Shown: positions 17,249 through 25,213 of the stretch, in pieces | Numbering within the stretch: the first letter of the stretch is position 1 | Layout of the letters: each line of letters starts with the position of its first letter | Source: Paractinoplanes pyxinae | GTDB taxonomy: Bacteria > Actinomycetota > Actinomycetes > Mycobacteriales > Micromonosporaceae | Assembly: GCF_026626335.1 (NCBI RefSeq) | Contig: NZ_JAPNTZ010000012.1 | Location: forward strand, 124,001 to 188,000 | Length of the DNA stretch: 64,000 bases | Direction: 5' to 3' | Notes under the pieces: generated by a model | The model's database searches: none | What the model was told of the DNA's origin: nothing | The model's input: the letters and a program-made list of their open reading frames with translations, nothing else | Program-made: the position numbers and the translations under genes

Positions 17249-17824
17249 ATGGCTGATGGCTCCTGGTACGACGCCGACATCGACCACGTGATCATCTCTG
17301 AGGAGCAGATCCGGGAAAAGATCGCCGAACTGGCGAAGCAGGTCTCCGCCGACCACGCCGAGGCCGAGGACGGCATTCTGCTGGTCTGCGTGCTCAAGGG
17401 CGCTGTCATGTTCATGGCCGACTTCGCGCGCTCGCTGGGCCACTACGGACCGTCGACCGAGATGGAGTTCATGGCCGTCTCCTCGTACGGGCAGGGAACC
17501 ACCTCGTCCGGCGTGGTGCGCATCCTCAAAGACCTAGACCGGGACATCACCGGCCGGCACGTGGTCGTGGTGGAGGACATCGTCGACTCCGGTCTGACGC
17601 TCTCGTGGCTGATGAAATACCTGCAGTCGCGCTCGGCGGCCAGCGTCGAGGTGGTGGCGCTGTTCCGCAAGCCGGACGCCGTGAAGGTGCAGGTGCCGGT
17701 CAAGTACGTCGGCTTCGACATCCCGAACGAGTTCGTGGTCGGCTACGGTCTGGACTTCGCCGAGCGCTACCGCGAGCTGCCGTACGTCGGGGTGCTGAAG
17801 CCCGAGGTCTACGCCCGTAGCTGA
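17249..17824 (+). CDS. hpt: Hypoxanthine phosphoribosyltransferase
   Basis: This purine salvage enzyme joins hypoxanthine or guanine to PRPP to give IMP or GMP. The 191-residue product has the PRPP-binding motif VVVEDIVDSG, at about residues 106-115, and a C-terminal VGYGLDFAERYRELPYVG block typical of HPRT. The frame is open upstream, but the ATG before ADGSWYDADI is the family-like start. tilS-hpt-ftsH order is conserved. A 287-base gap with two TTCTCAG repeats separates it from ftsH. Confidence 0.95.
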   Translation: MADGSWYDADIDHVIISEEQIREKIAELAKQVSADHAEAEDGILLVCVLKGAVMFMADFARSLGHYGPSTEMEFMAVSSYGQGTTSSGVVRILKDLDRDITGRHVVVVEDIVDSGLTLSWLMKYLQSRSAASVEVVALFRKPDAVKVQVPVKYVGFDIPNEFVVGYGLDFAERYRELPYVGVLKPEVYARS

Positions 17825-18111
17825 ACCGTTTCTCAGCCCCTTCTCAGAATTCAGTCCTTATGGGCGGTTTTGCCACTAAAGCAGGCTGAACGGGCGACGA
17901 CCGGGAAGTGGCCGGGCAGCGGGCTCACGGGTTCGTAACCGGCACCCACGGTGTACCGTCGAGTGACCGATGGCGCAGTGTCACAAGCGCCGGAGGGGCC
18001 GGGAAGATTTCACCGCCACGGTTTCACCACGACAGCGGGGGTATCAGACCGGGGCCGCCGGTGGGCGGCACGTTGAGGTGACCAGGACGCCGATCAGGAG
18101 GGTCCGGGCGC

Positions 18112-20145
18112 TTGGCGCCCGACAACAGTATGGAACGTACGCGTTTCTTCCGCCGCCCGGTGGTCTGGATCATTCTGGTGATCATCGGCGTTATTGCGCT
18201 GAGCTCCTTCTTCACCAGTGGTCCGAGCTACCAGCGCGTAGATACCTCGGTGGCGCTCGAGCGCCTGAACCAGCCCGGCATCAAGAAGGTCGTTCAGAAG
18301 GACAAGGAGCAGACGCTCCAGATCGACCTCGCCACGCCCGAGCGGTTCGAGGGCAAGCAGACCGACAAGATCGAGACCCAGTACCCGTACGAGGTCACGC
18401 AGACGATCTGGAACGAGGTCCAGGAGGCCAAGACGGCCGGCCGGATCACGGGCACGATCAACACGACGGTCTCGGGCGACAACATTCTCTTCAGCCTGCT
18501 GATCAACCTGCTGCCGATCGCCATTCTGGTGATCCTGCTGCTGCTGTTCATGTCGCAGATGCAGGGCGGCGGCTCCCGGGTGCTCAACTTCGGCAAGTCC
18601 AAGGCGAAGATGATCACCAAGGACACCCCGAAGACGACGTTCGCCGACGTGGCGGGCTCGGAAGAGGCCGTCCAGGAGCTGCACGAGATCAAGGACTTCC
18701 TGCAGAACCCGGCGAAGTACCAGGCGCTCGGGGCCAAGATCCCGAAGGGTGTGCTGCTGTTCGGCCCGCCCGGAACGGGTAAGACCCTGCTGGCCCGCGC
18801 CGTCGCCGGCGAGGCCGGGGTGCCGTTCTACTCGATCTCGGGTTCCGACTTCGTCGAGATGTTCGTGGGTGTCGGCGCCAGCCGTGTCCGCGACCTGTTC
18901 GAGCAGGCCAAGTCGAACGCCCCGGCGATCGTCTTCGTCGACGAGATCGACGCCGTCGGCCGCCACCGCGGCGCCGGCATGGGCGGCGGTCACGACGAGC
19001 GCGAGCAGACGCTCAACCAGTTGCTCGTCGAGATGGACGGCTTCGACACCAAGGGCGGGGTCATCCTGATCGCGGCCACCAACCGGCCCGACATCCTCGA
19101 CCCCGCGCTGCTGCGCCCCGGCCGTTTCGACCGGCAGATCCCGGTCGACAACCCGGACATGGAGGGTCGCAAGCAGATCCTGCGCGTCCACGCCAAGGGC
19201 AAGCCGTTCACGCCCGACGTCGACCTCGACTCGGTGGCCCGCCGCACGCCGGGCTTCTCCGGCGCCGACCTGGCCAACGTGATCAACGAGGCCGCGCTGC
19301 TGACCGCTCGTAACGAGAAGCGGGCGATCTCCAACGAGTTCCTCGAGGAGTCGATCGACCGCGTCATCGCGGGCCCCGAACGCCGTACGCGGGCGATGAG
19401 CGACAACGAGAAGAAGATCACCGCGTACCACGAGGGTGGACACGCGCTAGTGGCGTACGCGCTGCCGCACTCCGCCCCGGTGCACAAGGTGACGATCCTT
19501 CCGCGTGGCCGCTCGCTCGGTCACACGCTGGTGCTGCCGACGGAAGACAAGTACACCCAGACCCGGGCCGAGATGATCGACACCCTGGCCTACGCGCTGG
19601 GTGGCCGCGCGGCGGAAGAGCTCGTCTTCCACGAGCCCACCACCGGCGCCGGCAACGACATCGAGAAGGCGTCCGGCCTGGCCCGGGCCATGGTGACCCA
19701 GTACGGCATGAGCTCCAAGCTCGGTGCGGTCAAGTACGGCACCAGCGGGGACGAGCCGTTCATGGGCCGCAACATGGGCCACGAGCGGGACTACTCCGAC
19801 TCGGTCGCGGCCGACATCGACGCCGAGGTGCGCGCGCTCATCGAGCTGGCGCACGACGAGGCGTGGGAGATCCTGGTCGAGTACCGGGACGTGCTCGACA
19901 GCATGGTTCTCGAGCTGATGGAGAAAGAGACCATCACCCGGGAAGACATGGACCGGATCTGTGCCCGCGTGGTCAAGCGCCCGCCGATGTCGCCGTTCAA
20001 CGGCTTCGGCAAGCGCCTGCCGTCCGAGGCCCCGCCCGTGCTCACCCCCGCCGAGCGGGAGAAGCTGCGGACTCAGGCCGAGGCGGACGGGCAGATCGCC
20101 GTCGGCCCCAACCCGAACGGCAGCAGCCCGGAAGGCGCCAACTGA
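18112..20145 (+). CDS. ftsH: ATP-dependent zinc metalloprotease FtsH
   Basis: FtsH is the membrane AAA+ protease that extracts and degrades membrane and regulatory proteins. The 677-residue product has two membrane helices (near residues 13-36 and 125-150), Walker A GPPGTGKT at 218-225, the FVDEIDAVGRHR Walker B, the second region of homology, and the zinc site HEGGH at 440-444. The TTG start is chosen because an AGGAGGG ribosome site lies nine bases before it; an ATG 18 bases later is too far from that site. The stop overlaps the putative folE start. A gap before it contains a plausible promoter but no clear regulator site. Confidence 0.95.
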   Translation: MAPDNSMERTRFFRRPVVWIILVIIGVIALSSFFTSGPSYQRVDTSVALERLNQPGIKKVVQKDKEQTLQIDLATPERFEGKQTDKIETQYPYEVTQTIWNEVQEAKTAGRITGTINTTVSGDNILFSLLINLLPIAILVILLLLFMSQMQGGGSRVLNFGKSKAKMITKDTPKTTFADVAGSEEAVQELHEIKDFLQNPAKYQALGAKIPKGVLLFGPPGTGKTLLARAVAGEAGVPFYSISGSDFVEMFVGVGASRVRDLFEQAKSNAPAIVFVDEIDAVGRHRGAGMGGGHDEREQTLNQLLVEMDGFDTKGGVILIAATNRPDILDPALLRPGRFDRQIPVDNPDMEGRKQILRVHAKGKPFTPDVDLDSVARRTPGFSGADLANVINEAALLTARNEKRAISNEFLEESIDRVIAGPERRTRAMSDNEKKITAYHEGGHALVAYALPHSAPVHKVTILPRGRSLGHTLVLPTEDKYTQTRAEMIDTLAYALGGRAAEELVFHEPTTGAGNDIEKASGLARAMVTQYGMSSKLGAVKYGTSGDEPFMGRNMGHERDYSDSVAADIDAEVRALIELAHDEAWEILVEYRDVLDSMVLELMEKETITREDMDRICARVVKRPPMSPFNGFGKRLPSEAPPVLTPAEREKLRTQAEADGQIAVGPNPNGSSPEGAN

Positions 20146-20789
20146 TTTCCGACGACGACGAGCTGGACTATCTCGCCGCCCGGCTGGTCGACGGCAAGCT
20201 CACCGGTGCTCCGGTCGAGCAGGCCGTCGACCTCGGGCGGATCGAGAAGGCGGTTCGCGAGATTCTCATCGCGATCGGGGAAGATCCCGATCGCGATGGT
20301 CTTGAACGCACCCCGGCCCGGGTGGCCCGGGCGTACGCGGAACTCTTCGCCGGCCTGCGGGTCGACCCGGCCGAGGTGCTGAAGACCAGCTTCGAGGCCG
20401 ACCACGAAGAGATGGTGCTCGTCCGCGACATCGAAGTGATGAGCATGTGCGAGCACCACCTGCTGCCCTTCAAGGGCGTGGCCCACATCGGTTACATCCC
20501 CGGCCCGAACGGCCGCATCACCGGGCTCTCCAAGCTGGCCCGGCTGGTCGAGGTCTACGCCCGGCGGCCGCAGGTGCAGGAGCGGCTGACCTCGCAGATA
20601 GCCGACCTGCTGATGGAGAAGCTGGACGCTCGCGGGGCGATAGTGGTGCTCGAGTGCGAGCACCTGTGCATGGAGATGCGAGGCATCCGCAAGGTCGGCG
20701 CCCGCACGGTCACCTCGGCGGTCCGCGGCGCCTACCAGACCGACGCCAAGGTCCGCGCCGAGGCGATGGCGCTGATCAACGCCCGCTGA
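20142..20789 (+). CDS. folE: GTP cyclohydrolase I, possible non-ATG/GTG/TTG start
   Basis: FolE converts GTP to dihydroneopterin triphosphate, the first step of folate synthesis. The protein, about 215 residues, has the zinc ligands in MCEHHLLPF and CEHLCMEM, and the GLSKLARLVE catalytic block. The start is odd. The N-terminal region (ISDDDELDYLAARLVDG) has no ATG, GTG or TTG codon in a sensible place. A CTG overlapping the ftsH stop (CTGA), or the ATT next to it, sits six to nine bases after a GGAAGG ribosome site. Translational coupling to ftsH would help such a weak start. The gene converges on the AhpD-like gene with a 7-base gap. Confidence 0.9.
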   Translation: MISDDDELDYLAARLVDGKLTGAPVEQAVDLGRIEKAVREILIAIGEDPDRDGLERTPARVARAYAELFAGLRVDPAEVLKTSFEADHEEMVLVRDIEVMSMCEHHLLPFKGVAHIGYIPGPNGRITGLSKLARLVEVYARRPQVQERLTSQIADLLMEKLDARGAIVVLECEHLCMEMRGIRKVGARTVTSAVRGAYQTDAKVRAEAMALINAR

Positions 20790-20796
20790 CCTTGCC

Positions 20797-21303
20797 TCAG
20801 GCCCGGACCATCCGGTTGGCCAGGGTCGACATCGTGTACGTGCCGATGCCCAGCACCACCTCGAGCGCATTGCGAGTGGTGAAGCCGGCGCTCAGGAAGT
20901 CCTTGAGCTCTTCGTCGGGCACTTCGCCCGCGGTCTCGAGCACCCGCATCGTGAAGGTCCAGAGGGCCGCCAGCCGCTCGTCGGCGGGCGGTTTTCCCGT
21001 ACGCAGGGCAGTGATCAGGGCTGCGTCGGCGTTCAGCGCGCGCAGGCGCCCGGTGTGCATGGCCAGGCACACGCGGCAGCCGTTGCGCGCGGCGATCACC
21101 ATCACGACCACCTCACGGGCCAGCGGGTCGAGGGTGCTGCCTTCGAAGAGGGCGCTGGCCTGCAGGAAACCGCCCAGCATCTCGGGCGACTCGGCCAGGC
21201 GGGCGACCGCGTCGGGCAGGTGGCCGAGGTGCTCGACGGTGTCTTTCATGAGCGGCCGCGAGCCGGTCGGCGCGGATTCGAGGGTGTGCTGAGGGAACAT
21301 CAT
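20797..21303 (-). CDS. Carboxymuconolactone decarboxylase / AhpD-like protein
   Basis: The 168-residue product belongs to the AhpD/CMD superfamily. The redox motif CRVCLAMH supplies the CXXC pair and the following His seen in alkylhydroperoxidase-type members. True decarboxylases lack the CXXC, so a peroxidase-like thiol function is favoured. It diverges from a MarR-type regulator gene 61 bases away, a common arrangement in which the regulator senses an oxidant or a phenolic and represses both genes. Two ATG codons sit in tandem at the start, just behind a GGAGG site. Confidence 0.87.
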   Translation of the reverse strand: MMFPQHTLESAPTGSRPLMKDTVEHLGHLPDAVARLAESPEMLGGFLQASALFEGSTLDPLAREVVVMVIAARNGCRVCLAMHTGRLRALNADAALITALRTGKPPADERLAALWTFTMRVLETAGEVPDEELKDFLSAGFTTRNALEVVLGIGTYTMSTLANRMVRA

Positions 21304-21326
21304 TCCTCCGCTAAACTAGTCAACGT

Positions 21327-21356
21327 GGTTGTCGAAACAGTAAACCAGGTTGTCGA
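21327..21356. promoter_or_regulatory. Direct repeats in the AhpD/MarR divergent promoter
   Basis: GGTTGTCGA occurs twice, 21 bases apart (two helix turns), in the short divergent gap and next to the MarR start. This is a reasonable operator for the adjacent MarR protein, though MarR sites are more often inverted repeats. Confidence 0.4.
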
Positions 21357-21364
21357 GTTTGCCA

Positions 21365-21832
21365 ATGGCTGACGCCGACCCGCCCGGCTTCGAGCTGCCC
21401 CTGCTGCTCTTCGCCGGGTTCCGCTCCCTCATCGACGAACTGCACGCCGAACTGGCCGCGCGCGGCCACACCGAGGTGCGCCCGGTGCACGGCTTCGCCA
21501 TGCAGGCGATCGGCCCGTACGGCGCCTCAGCCACCGACATCGGCCGGCGCCTAGGAGTCTCGAAACAGGCCGCCGGCAAGACAGTCGACCGCCTGGCCGC
21601 CCTCGGCTACGTCGAACGCGCCGACGACCCGTCCGACGCCCGCCGCAAACTGATCCGCCTGACTCCCCACGGCCTCGACATGCTGACCCAGTCAGCCGAA
21701 ATCTTCGACCGCCTACGGGCCCGCTGGGTGACCACCCTCGGCGCCGAAGGTGTCGCCCAGCTGGAGTCGTCGCTGCGCACGGTCGTGCCCGCGGCCGGCT
21801 TCCCGGTCGACGTCCCGGGATGGTTCGGCTGA
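21365..21832 (+). CDS. MarR-family transcriptional regulator
   Basis: The 155-residue product is a typical MarR dimeric winged-helix protein. The helix-turn-helix is the SATDIGRRLGVSKQAAGKTV region, followed by the wing VERADDPSDARRKLIRLT with the family's conserved Asp-x-Arg. It diverges from the AhpD-like gene, its likely target, with a candidate operator between them. An ATG five codons into the open frame is used. It converges on the DUF5808 gene with a 7-base gap. Confidence 0.92.
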   Translation: MADADPPGFELPLLLFAGFRSLIDELHAELAARGHTEVRPVHGFAMQAIGPYGASATDIGRRLGVSKQAAGKTVDRLAALGYVERADDPSDARRKLIRLTPHGLDMLTQSAEIFDRLRARWVTTLGAEGVAQLESSLRTVVPAAGFPVDVPGWFG

Positions 21833-21839
21833 GGGCTTG

Positions 21840-22022
21840 TTACCGCGCTTCCAGCAGGGTGCCCAGCACCGCGATGACCACCATGACCGCGAGAATCCCG
21901 CCGAGAACCCACCAGGCGGCCGGATGCCCGAAGTTCAGCGTCAGCCCCAGCCCCGACCGCCGAGGCACGAGCAGCCGAGGATCCCGCGGGTCCGAATAGA
22001 ACCACCCCTGCCACCCGGTCAT
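21840..22022 (-). CDS. Small DUF5808 membrane protein
   Basis: From the ATG chosen the product is 60 residues. A conserved soluble head (WFYSDPRDPRLLVPRR, then LTLNFGHPAAW) precedes one membrane helix (VLGGILAVMVVIAVLGTLL) at the C-terminus. The PRDPR-LLVPRR and TLNFGHP blocks are the signature of DUF5808, a small actinobacterial and firmicute membrane-protein family of unknown function. The frame is open further upstream but that part looks non-coding and contains DnaA-box-like sequences. No operon partner is evident. Confidence 0.75.
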   Translation of the reverse strand: MTGWQGWFYSDPRDPRLLVPRRSGLGLTLNFGHPAAWWVLGGILAVMVVIAVLGTLLEAR

Positions 22023-22046
22023 ACATCCACTATCGCTGAGCCCACG

Positions 22047-22072
22047 TTTTCCACAATCCCGGGCTGTCCACA
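22047..22072. promoter_or_regulatory. Two DnaA-box-like 9-mers
   Basis: TTTTCCACA (22047-22055) and CTGTCCACA (22064-22072) lie in the same direction, 17 bases apart, upstream of the DUF5808 gene. Both are within one or two bases of the actinobacterial DnaA box TTGTCCACA. Pairs like this could arise by chance. Confidence 0.35.
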
Positions 22073-22144
22073 GGGCACCCGCTCCCGGCTCGCAATTTCG
22101 ACGACAATGACTGCGGGGGGCTCCCCCTGGGAGCCCGCTTCTAA

Positions 22145-23251
22145 GGGAACGTTGCACCACCCCTGCTCGTTGGGGGTTGGCAATGTTTGCAGATCATGTG
22201 GCCGGCTGGGTGCCGGGTGGCGCCAAGGACACGCAACGGCGCCGGTATTTCGAGTTGCTGGCGCAGGGCATGGGCACGACTGGGGCCTGCCGGGTTGTCG
22301 GTGTGGACCGGCGGACCGGCTACCAGTGGCGTCATGCCGACTCGCGCCGTTCTCGTAGGGCCTACCGGTTGGCGAGGCAGCGTGAGCGGCGGGTAGCCGC
22401 TGCGGCCGCGGCCGCAGCGGCTGAGGCGGCGAGTTCGCCGCGGTATCTGTCGCGGGCTGTGCGGATCGTGATCGCCGATCGGCTGCTGGCCGGGGCAGCC
22501 GGACAGCGATCGCGTCAGAGCTGGGCCGGCCGCGGTGCACGATCAGCCGGGAGGTCCGCCGTAACCGCCACCGCGACGGCAGTTGTCAGCCCTGCACCGC
22601 CGCGCAGCAGCATGCCCAGAGCCGCCGGCCTCGGCCCAAGCCCCGCAGACTCGCCGTCAACCAGCCGCTGCACCAGGCAGTGCAAGCCATGCCCGAACAG
22701 CGATACAGCCCGCAGCAGATCAGCCGCCGGCTATGCCTAGAACACCTGGAGCAAAGCGAGTGGCACGTGTCCCACGAAACGCTCTACCAGGCCATCTACG
22801 TCCGAGGCCGCGGCTCGTTACGCCGCGAACTGGTCGCCGTTCTGCGCACCGGCCGAGCCGTGCGCCGGCCGCACCGCCAGCAGCCAGAACGCCGAGCACG
22901 TCCGTGACGCCCTGCTGCACATCGTCGCGACACTGCCGCAGCATCTGAAACGGTCACTGACCTGGGACCAGGGCGTCGAAATGGCATTGCATCACCAGTC
23001 CAGCACCGCGACGGGCATGCCGGTCTACTTCTGGGACCCCACTCGCCCTGGCAACGCGGATCCAACGAGAACACCAACGGACTCCTGCGCCGATACCTCC
23101 CGAAAGGCACTGACCTCACCCGGCACACACCCGAAGAGTTGGCCGCTGTCGCGGCCGAACTCAACGGTCGCCCACGGATGACCCTCGGCTGGCACACACC
23201 AGCCGAGCGTCTGGCTACACTTCTGGACTTCAACGGTGGTGCAACGACCCC
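22145..23251 (+). mobile_element. Decayed IS30-family insertion sequence
   Basis: The element is bounded by inverted repeats: GGGAACGTTGCACCACC on the left (22145-22161) and, on the other strand, GGGGTCGTTGCACCACC on the right (23235-23251). They match at 15 of 17 bases. Between them lies an IS30-type transposase reading frame broken by frameshifts and an internal deletion, giving about 1.1 kb in total. It is probably immobile unless a related transposase acts on the ends. No convincing target duplication was found. Confidence 0.82.
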
Positions 23252-23255
23252 CTGA
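22183..23255 (+). pseudogene. IS30-family transposase, frameshifted and internally deleted
   Basis: The N-terminal helix-turn-helix (ELLAQGMGTTGACRVVGVDR) is intact. Near 22505 the frame shifts and continues as AIASELGRPRCTISREVRRN, then through YSPQQISRRLCLEHL and HVSHETLYQAIY. Near 22895 the sequence jumps to HVRDALLHIVATLPQHL, skipping the stretch that should hold the first catalytic Asp. A further one-base loss near 23040 breaks the frame between the second Asp (TWDQGVEMA) and the catalytic Glu (NENTNGLLRRY). It ends in ELNGRPRMTLGWHTPAERL. With one catalytic residue missing and at least two shifts it cannot make an active enzyme. Confidence 0.85.
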
Positions 23256-23296
23256 AACCGCCGAGGGTGGGCTCTGCGTTAGGGGCAAAAAGTCCG

Positions 23297-24076
23297 TCAG
23301 GGTTTGATGGCTCGGGTTGCGAAGTAGCCGGGCAGCCAGTCCGCGGTGGCGTCCGAGTGGTGTGGCGCCTCTTCGAAACCGGTGATGATGAAGCTCGCGG
23401 CCAGCTGGCCGCCGATCTGCTCGGCCATGCTGTGGCTGTACTCCAGTGGCGCGTCGGCGCCGAAGAGGCGGGCGCGTTCCTCGGCCGGCACGTGCGTGAG
23501 GTCGCTGTACGGCAGTTTGTGCCGGACCACCAGCTCGCCTCGCTCGTCCAGTGCCTCGTGGTCGAACAAGTAGAGGTCCGGGTTGAGGAAGCCGCACAGC
23601 AGCGTCCCGCCCGGTCGCAGCACCCGGAAGGACTCCCGCCACACCGGGGCGAGCTCGGGGACGAACAGGTTCGAGACCGGGTTGAAGACCAGGTCGAACG
23701 AGGAATCGGCGAACGCCGACAGGTCGCGCATGTCGCCGAGTACGGTCCGCAGCGGCAGGTTGTCCCGCTGGGCTACCAGCTCGTCCTGCTCGAGCTGGCG
23801 AGGCGAGTTGTCCAGCACGGTGACCCGGGCTCCGGCCGCGGCGAGCGTCGGGCCCTGCTGGCCGCCGCCGGAGGCCAGGCACAACACGTCCACGCCGGCC
23901 AGGTCGGCGGGGAACCAGGAACGGTCGACGGGTTCGTAGCCGATGAGCACCACCGACCAGTCGCCGGCCCGCGCCCGGGCGACCGTCTCCGCTGAGATCG
24001 GCCGCGACCACTCGTTGCCCTGGTCGACCTCCCGGTCCCAGGCCGCGCGGTTGTGGGCGACGGGATCGATCTCCAT
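23297..24076 (-). CDS. Class I SAM-dependent methyltransferase
   Basis: The 259-residue product has the Rossmann-type motif I CLASGGGQQGPTLAAAGA, at about residues 86-103, the acidic strand end TVLDNS, and the motif VLRPGGTLLCGF further on. The N-terminal part (HNRAAWDREV and GNEWSRP) is typical of a small-molecule methyltransferase group common in actinomycetes. The acceptor is unknown. It stands alone: the IS remnant is downstream and the RidA-family gene diverges 32 bases away. Confidence 0.9.
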   Translation of the reverse strand: MEIDPVAHNRAAWDREVDQGNEWSRPISAETVARARAGDWSVVLIGYEPVDRSWFPADLAGVDVLCLASGGGQQGPTLAAAGARVTVLDNSPRQLEQDELVAQRDNLPLRTVLGDMRDLSAFADSSFDLVFNPVSNLFVPELAPVWRESFRVLRPGGTLLCGFLNPDLYLFDHEALDERGELVVRHKLPYSDLTHVPAEERARLFGADAPLEYSHSMAEQIGGQLAASFIITGFEEAPHHSDATADWLPGYFATRAIKP

Positions 24077-24108
24077 CCGTACACGCTATCCCGGGGGATA
24101 CTGGCGGG

Positions 24109-24510
24109 ATGATCGAGAAATTCAATCCCGCTACGGTGCACGAGCCGCCGGGCTATTCGCATGTGACGATCTCGTCGGCCGGGCGGTTGGCTCACCTGGC
24201 CGGGCAGTGCCCGCTCGACCTCGACGGAAAAGTGGTGGGGGAGCCGGGGGATTTCGACGCCCAGACCGATCAGGTGATCGCCAACTGCCTGGCCGTGCTG
24301 GCGGCGGCGGGGGCTGAGCCAGGCGACGTCGTGCGCTCGGTGATCTATGTGGTCAGTTCGGAGACGGCGGTGCTGGCCTCGGTCTGGGATCGGCTCAACG
24401 CGTCGCCGCTGGCGCCTGCGTTCGGCACCGCGTCGACGCTGCTGGGGGTGGCCGCGCTCGGGTTCGGCGGGCAACTGGTCGAAATCGACCTGACGGCCGC
24501 GCTGGCCTGA
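24109..24510 (+). CDS. RidA/YjgF-family protein lacking the catalytic Arg
   Basis: The 133-residue product has the RidA fold signatures: HLAGQCPLDLDG and FDAQTDQVIANCLAVLAAAGA at the N-terminal half, and LVEIDLTAAL at the end. Archetypal RidA deaminates reactive enamines and uses an Arg in a PAR(S/T) motif. Here the aligned stretch reads GTASTLLGV, so that Arg appears to be Ser. The protein is therefore more like the Rid subgroups without proven imine deaminase activity. The ATG follows a GGGGG tract. It diverges from the methyltransferase and converges on the FtsK-operon membrane gene. Confidence 0.88.
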   Translation: MIEKFNPATVHEPPGYSHVTISSAGRLAHLAGQCPLDLDGKVVGEPGDFDAQTDQVIANCLAVLAAAGAEPGDVVRSVIYVVSSETAVLASVWDRLNASPLAPAFGTASTLLGVAALGFGGQLVEIDLTAALA

Positions 24511-24529
24511 CGACCGTTGAAGGGCGCCT

Positions 24530-25213
24530 CTAATTGAAGAACGAAGCGAGACCCACGCCCATGCAGGTCAGCAGGACGGGGGTGAGGCAGGCTATGGCGC
24601 CGACTATCGGCGTACGGTCGACCGGCTCGGGGCCGCCGCCGTAGACGAAGCCGATCGTGACCCAGCCCAGGCCGAAGGCCAGCACGGGCATGCTGAGGCC
24701 GCACAGCAGCGCGTACGTGGGCACCGAGCCGGGCGACGCGACCAGGTAGAGCACGATCTGCACGATGAGGACGACCGCGGCGAACGGGCCGTAGATCAAC
24801 AAGTTGCGGGCCCACGGGCGCCACCGGCGGGCCGGGGCCGTCTCGGTCAGCAGGGCGTCGCCGGCCTCGGCGGTGCGGCGGGCCTGCTGCAGGGCGGTGA
24901 GGGCCGCGGCGGGGCTGCCGGAGGCGGTCTGAGCGGCCACCTCCCGGTCGACGGGCTGTGGCATGAGCTCGGCCGGAGGCACCGCCAGCTCGCGGCCCAG
25001 CCGGGCCTCCTGGGCCGCCAGCCGGGCCCGTACGACGGAAAGCTCTTGCCTCGCGGCCGTGACCGCCGCCTGGTGTTCGGTGGCGGCCGCGCTCGCCGCC
25101 CGGCGGACCGCGTCCAACCGTTGGGCGGCGGCCAGATAGTCGGCCCACGGGCCCGGCGCCGGCGGCGTGGGCTGGGCCGGGATGGCGCCGGTGGCCTGCT
25201 GCTGATCGGTCAC
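24530..25213 (-). CDS. Coiled-coil membrane protein coupled to an FtsK-type ATPase
   Basis: I do not recognise a named family. The 227-residue product starts with a Pro/Gln/Ala-rich leader. An Ala/Glu/Arg-rich stretch likely to form a coiled coil (about residues 25-75) and a linker follow. Three to four membrane helices occupy residues about 135 to the end (IYGPFAAVVLIVQIVLYLV, LLCGLSMPVLAFGLGWVTI, AIACLTPVLLTCMGVGLAS). No signal peptide is seen, so the coiled coil is cytoplasmic. Its start overlaps the stop of the FtsK-type gene by four bases. The context suggests it anchors that soluble ATPase at the membrane; this is inference. Confidence 0.75.
   Translation of the reverse strand: MTDQQQATGAIPAQPTPPAPGPWADYLAAAQRLDAVRRAASAAATEHQAAVTAARQELSVVRARLAAQEARLGRELAVPPAELMPQPVDREVAAQTASGSPAAALTALQQARRTAEAGDALLTETAPARRWRPWARNLLIYGPFAAVVLIVQIVLYLVASPGSVPTYALLCGLSMPVLAFGLGWVTIGFVYGGGPEPVDRTPIVGAIACLTPVLLTCMGVGLASFFN

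Noticed and set aside
22177..22740. An intact 187-codon gene at the start of the IS element.
   Set aside because: Only its first part reads as transposase. After about 22505 the conserved sequence continues in another frame, so this is a frameshifted relic.
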